Shown here: positions 46,202 to 49,392 of the stretch, piece by piece
Layout: every line of letters starts with the position of its first letter
Position numbering within the stretch: position 1 is the first letter of the stretch
Translations under genes and position numbers: made by a program
Assembly (NCBI GenBank): GCA_002737365.1
Contig: NSIL01000019.1
Span: 1-49,392 of the forward strand
Origin: Acidobacterium sp.
GTDB lineage: Bacteria > Acidobacteriota > Vicinamibacteria > Vicinamibacterales > UBA2999
DNA: 49,392 bases
Direction: 5' to 3'
Notes under the pieces: model-generated
What the model saw: only the letters and a program-made list of their open reading frames with translations
Database searches by the model: none
Told to the model about the DNA's origin: nothing

Positions 46202-47974
46202 TCATGCCTGATGAGAGATTGTGCCACCGACGACCGTGCGCACGATCTGGATATCCTTGATCTTCTCGGCCTCGATTGTATGCGGGTCCGCTGCCAGCAC
46301 GACGTAATCCGCCAGCTTGCCGGCGGTGATCGATCCCTTCAGCGCTTCTTCGCCTGACGCCCACGCGCCGTGGTAGGTGTTGACGGCAATCGCCTCGCGC
46401 ACGCTGATCCGCTGGTTGCCGCCCCACACCTTGCCGTCCCAGCCCTTGCGGGTGACCATGCCCTGGATGCCCATCAGCGGCGCGAACGGGCCCGGCTGAA
46501 AGTCGGACCCGGCGCAGGCGTAGATACCCGCATCCAGCAGCGAGCGAAACGCCATGCAGTTCTTCATCAACTCTTCCCCGTAGAACACGAACTTGTCTGG
46601 GTTGTAGTAGGCGTAAGTCGTGAACAGCGCCGGCACGGCGCCAAGCGCCTTGATCCGCGCGACCAGCAACGGGTTGACCTGCGTGCAGTGCGTGATCTTC
46701 GGCCGCGAGTCGGCGCGCGGCACCAACTTCAACGCGCGCTCCATGGCGGTGAGACACATGTCGATGGCGACATCGCCGTTGGCGTGGCAGTTCACCTGGA
46801 TCCCGGCGCGATGCACGCGCTCGACCCACGCGTTCAGGGTGTCCTGGGTCTCAGTGACGTTGCCCTTGTATGGCGGCGTCACGCCGGGATACGGCGTGCT
46901 GAGGGCCATGGTCCGCTCCGAGAACGAGCCGTCCACGGTGTGCTCCGAGGTCGCGCCAAGCCTGATCCACTCGTCGCCGAAGCCGCTCTGGATGCCGGCC
47001 GCGATCATCGATTCGAGGACCTGGTCGCTCGCTTCGTAGCTGATGCGGTGCTTCAGGTCGCCACGTGCGCGCACGTCCTGCATGGCCGGCAGGTTGCCTC
47101 CCTCGTGATGCACGCTGGTGAGCCCGTAGCGCGCGAACTGCTTCGAGATGTGCGCCACGCCGTCGCGCGCGCGGGTTTCTCGTTCGGCTGGCGTGTAGGT
47201 CCGGCGCGTGCCGACCTTGTTCATCGGCGCCGACGCCAGGTCAGTGACCCGGCCATTCAGGTTGCCGTTTTCATCCTTGTCGTAGGTGCCACCCATCGGA
47301 TTCGGCGTGTCCCTGGTGATCCCGGCCATGGCGAACGCCTTGCTGTTGTAGAAATAGGTGTGGCCGCCGCGGTGGCGGACGATCACCGGATGCTCGGACG
47401 ACACCTCGTCCAGGTCGCGAATGGTCAGTTGCCGCTTGTCGCTGACCTTCATGTCGTCGAAGAAGAAACCCTCGACCCACGTGCCGGCCGGCACCGCCTG
47501 CGCCTTCTCGCGGAGCTTGCCGATGATGCTGCGGATGCTGACAAACTCCACCTCGAACGGGTTGCCGACCAGCACCTCGTTCAGCAGCACTTCGCCAATC
47601 GCGTGGTTGTGGCAGTCGATGAAGCCGGGCACCACGGTCATACCCTTGGCGTCGAAGGTCTGCGTGTTCTTGCCGGCCAGGTTCCTGACGTCGCTGGTCG
47701 ACCCGACGGCGACGAAGCGCCCGCCTGACACCGCAAAGGCTTCGGCCCGCGGCGCGCGTGGGTCCATGGTGTAGACCGTGGCATTGATGACGATGAGATC
47801 GGGACTGGCGCCACCGACGGTGGCCTGCGGCACGGCCTGGGCGACCTGCATGCCCGCCAGCAGCTCCGGCGCACCGGCGAGTGCGGCCAAGGAAGCACCG
47901 GCGGTGTTGATGAAGTGTCGTCGGTCCACCTTCGCCTGCGGCGGCGGGACACGTTTGTGGCGCGAGTCAGTCAT
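46202..47974 (-). CDS. Tat-exported YtcJ-like amidohydrolase
   Basis: A 590-residue metal-dependent hydrolase of the amidohydrolase 3 / YtcJ family. The N-terminal DRRHFINTAGASLAALAGAP is a Tat-type signal. Metal site: VVPGFIDCHNHAIGE (HxH), QVNCHANGDVAIDM (His), ITHCTQVNPL (His) and the Asp in ACAGSDFQPGPFA. It would hydrolyse an exocyclic amide or related bond; the substrate is unknown. TAGGAT on this strand ends 10 nt before the ATG. Confidence 0.88.
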   Translation of the reverse strand: MTDSRHKRVPPPQAKVDRRHFINTAGASLAALAGAPELLAGMQVAQAVPQATVGGASPDLIVINATVYTMDPRAPRAEAFAVSGGRFVAVGSTSDVRNLAGKNTQTFDAKGMTVVPGFIDCHNHAIGEVLLNEVLVGNPFEVEFVSIRSIIGKLREKAQAVPAGTWVEGFFFDDMKVSDKRQLTIRDLDEVSSEHPVIVRHRGGHTYFYNSKAFAMAGITRDTPNPMGGTYDKDENGNLNGRVTDLASAPMNKVGTRRTYTPAERETRARDGVAHISKQFARYGLTSVHHEGGNLPAMQDVRARGDLKHRISYEASDQVLESMIAAGIQSGFGDEWIRLGATSEHTVDGSFSERTMALSTPYPGVTPPYKGNVTETQDTLNAWVERVHRAGIQVNCHANGDVAIDMCLTAMERALKLVPRADSRPKITHCTQVNPLLVARIKALGAVPALFTTYAYYNPDKFVFYGEELMKNCMAFRSLLDAGIYACAGSDFQPGPFAPLMGIQGMVTRKGWDGKVWGGNQRISVREAIAVNTYHGAWASGEEALKGSITAGKLADYVVLAADPHTIEAEKIKDIQIVRTVVGGTISHQA

Positions 47975-47997
47975 GGCGCTGCCGATCCTACTACGCG

Positions 47998-48957
47998 TCA
48001 GCGTCTCTGCGCGCCGGCGGGCTTCCGTTCAGCGGCGCGGAATCCGCGCAACATATTGGTGAGCGAGTAGTTGGCCTCGTGGCAGGCGTACTCGTAAATC
48101 ATCTCAGCCGAACGCGTCATGGTCAGCTCGCCCTTCCACGGTTGCGTGAAGGCGGTCGGGTTGTCGATCTCGAATTGATAGAGCAGTGTGTCGGCGTCGA
48201 ACAGGCGGAAGCGTTCAATGACGTGCAGGTTGCGATCCCAGCCGAAGTTGCCGCCGGCATCGCCATAGAAGCCGCCACCGTCGTTGAAGTTGGTGGTGTC
48301 CACCACCAGGGTGTCGCCTTCCCACCGGCCGATTGAATCCCCCAACCACGAGCGCATCCGCGACGGCAGGTGCGGTCGCCCATCCACGGGAATGATCCGC
48401 GCGTCGTGAATCATCTCCGCATGGACGAGCACGGCAGCGTCCGTCTGCACGATTTGGTAGTTGCTGTTGTAGGAATACGGCAACATGGGCGGCCCGGCGG
48501 TGAGGAACTGCAGGCATTGATCCTGGAGGCCCAGGTCTTCGGGATTCTCGAACTTCTTCAGGCCTTCGAGCCGGCGCCGCTTGATTTCGGCCGCCGCCGG
48601 CGTCAGCGCGGGGATGCGGCCGTCGGCGGGCTCGGTGATGATCGAGGTCCGCCGCGTCTTGACGACGCGGGTCCCCCACTCGCGGTAGGCCGTGTTGTAG
48701 GTGCCGGTGCCAGTCCGCGCGGCGCCTGGCGCGGGCTCTTCGTTGCGCCGTGCAAACTCGCGCTCCCACTGTGCGGCCTCGTCAGGCGTGAAGAACGGCT
48801 TGTCCTTCAGCTCCCGGGGGCGTTCGAGCGGCGTCGCGGTCGCCGAATTCCAGATGCCCTGAAGGTTGGGCTTGCGGTCGAGGTTCGCCTCTTGGCCCGA
48901 GACCAAGGTCGGCGCGAGCCCGAGCAGGACCACCAAGCGAGGCAGAAACAGTCGCAT
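47998..48957 (-). CDS. Secreted protein of an uncharacterised Acidobacterial-type family
   Basis: 319 residues with a signal peptide (MRLFLPRLVVLLGLAPTLVSG). It contains PNLQGIWNSATATPLERP, LQDQCLQFLTAGPPMLPY, DSIGRWEGDTLVVDTTNFND and YQFEIDNPTAFTQPWKGELT. From memory, this GIW... / WEGDTLVVDTTNF pattern is widespread in secreted proteins of Acidobacteriota and Proteobacteria without known function. It is 23 nt upstream of the amidohydrolase gene. TAGAAT on this strand ends 6 nt before its ATG. Confidence 0.75.
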   Translation of the reverse strand: MRLFLPRLVVLLGLAPTLVSGQEANLDRKPNLQGIWNSATATPLERPRELKDKPFFTPDEAAQWEREFARRNEEPAPGAARTGTGTYNTAYREWGTRVVKTRRTSIITEPADGRIPALTPAAAEIKRRRLEGLKKFENPEDLGLQDQCLQFLTAGPPMLPYSYNSNYQIVQTDAAVLVHAEMIHDARIIPVDGRPHLPSRMRSWLGDSIGRWEGDTLVVDTTNFNDGGGFYGDAGGNFGWDRNLHVIERFRLFDADTLLYQFEIDNPTAFTQPWKGELTMTRSAEMIYEYACHEANYSLTNMLRGFRAAERKPAGAQRR

Positions 48958-48963
48958 CGACAG

Positions 48964-48969
48964 ATTCTA
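48964..48969 (-). promoter_or_regulatory. Candidate leaderless -10 element TAGAAT
   Basis: Minus-strand TAGAAT ends exactly 6 nt before ATG 48957 with no Shine-Dalgarno sequence between, the same geometry as at the amidase gene (17361-17366). Confidence 0.5.
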
Positions 48970-49297
48970 GTACGACTTGGTTGAGGCGCTCGCGTGATTC
49001 TGGAAGGAATCGCGGCGTTCGTGAGTGATCACATTTGCAGACATTGTACAAATGCGCCGAAGTTGGTAGGCCGCACGGTTGACGGCGTGGCTCGAGGTGT
49101 TCGAGCCCGCCTTCGGTCTTTGTGCGCGGCGGCGCGATCCGGGCAGCTATCAAGCGCGGCAATTGGCGGGCCACGGCGGCAGGGTGTCCATTGAATGCTG
49201 GGAACTCCACCCGCGCCGCTTAGCGGATGCCTTGCCCTAGCGCCCCGTTTTGTCCTAACATTAGGGTTCTTCTCAACGAGAGAAGTCCTGCCTGTAT
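48970..49297. other. Intergenic region without a supported gene
   Basis: I see no convincing coding frame or RNA between the divergent gene start and the tRNA. A short CATTTG...CAAATG inverted repeat lies near 49033-49055 and a CCTAA/TTAGG repeat near 49255-49264; neither has a clear role. Confidence 0.4.
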
Positions 49298-49372
49298 TCC
49301 TCGGTAGCTCAATGGCAGAGCATCCGGCTGTTAACCGGAGGGTTGCTGGTTCGAGTCCAGCCCGAGGAGCCA
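49298..49372 (+). tRNA. tRNA-Asn(GTT)
   Basis: A full cloverleaf: acceptor TCCTCGG (49298-49304) pairs with CCGAGGA (49362-49368), anticodon stem TCCGG/CCGGA, loop CTGTTAA with anticodon GTT at 49330-49332, T-arm with GGTTCGAGTCC, discriminator G and an encoded CCA (49370-49372). It decodes AAC/AAU. No integrase or attachment-site repeat is seen beside it within the window. Confidence 0.95.
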
Positions 49373-49392
49373 CTTCGTTTCAACAACTTACG

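Noticed and set aside
46370-47728. 452-codon plus-strand frame opposite the amidohydrolase
   Set aside because: No family resemblance; the amidohydrolase metal motifs lie on the opposite strand.
49298-49372. tRNA-Asn as the attachment site of an integrated element
   Set aside because: No integrase, no repeated tRNA 3' end and no phage-like genes are present in the window.
49029-49373. 114-codon minus-strand frame beginning MAPRAGLEPATLRLTAGCSA
   Set aside because: It is the antisense of the tRNA and its flank, a well-known spurious protein pattern.

Overview
The window reads as high-GC chromosomal DNA of a heterotrophic bacterium, most likely an Acidobacteriota of the Vicinamibacteria type. 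This is an inference from several signs: LysW-dependent (aminoadipate) lysine biosynthesis, a large Oar-like TonB-dependent receptor with an N-terminal carboxypeptidase-regulatory domain, FtsX/ADOP-type permeases and permease debris, many secreted hydrolases with Sec, Tat or lipoprotein signals, and dispersed palindromes of the GGCGGGACT/AGTCCCGCC kind. No phage, IS element, rRNA operon or CRISPR array was found. The only RNA gene seen is tRNA-Asn(GTT) at the right end.

Layout. 1-5112: lysX (partial)-lysY-lysZ-lysJ-lysK. 5205-8576: FMN hydroxyacid dehydrogenase, pirin, secreted M24 peptidase. 8630-10327: arfB and an atypical Nramp-like transporter. 10670-13492 (-): Oar/TonB receptor. 13631-16086: repeat-bearing secreted protein coupled to an apparently exported methyltransferase. 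16083-19070: divergent unknown gene and amidase. 19301-23700 (-): beta-helix protein, (p)ppGpp-hydrolase-like HD protein, RBBP9-type hydrolase, sorbosone-dehydrogenase-like protein. 24029-27811: two MacB/FtsX permeases and a divergent MacA-like adaptor. 27877-28849: solitary parD with a parE stump, then an intact mazEF-like pair. 28846-37742: heavy-metal region (czcA, czcB, czcC, His-rich leader protein, DUF1259 protein, barrel protein). 37952-42962: epoxide hydrolase, alpha/beta hydrolase, TauE/SafE permease, GT-C-like membrane protein. 42974-48957: secreted creatininase-family protein, beta-propeller, cupin, amidohydrolase and an unknown secreted protein.

Three themes stand out. First, many genes have a TANNNT hexamer 6-10 nt before the start codon and no Shine-Dalgarno sequence, which suggests leaderless transcription; one such element at 17361-17367 appears to serve two divergent genes. 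Second, the window is full of gene stumps (plastocyanin-like, zinc-ribbon membrane protein, ABC ATPase, ADOP permease, dGTPase, parE), and two of them are fused in frame to the front of live genes, which will mislead start calling. Third, the mazEF-like module is joined by a 4-nt overlap to the end of czcA, so a toxin-antitoxin pair appears to be the tail of a metal-efflux operon.
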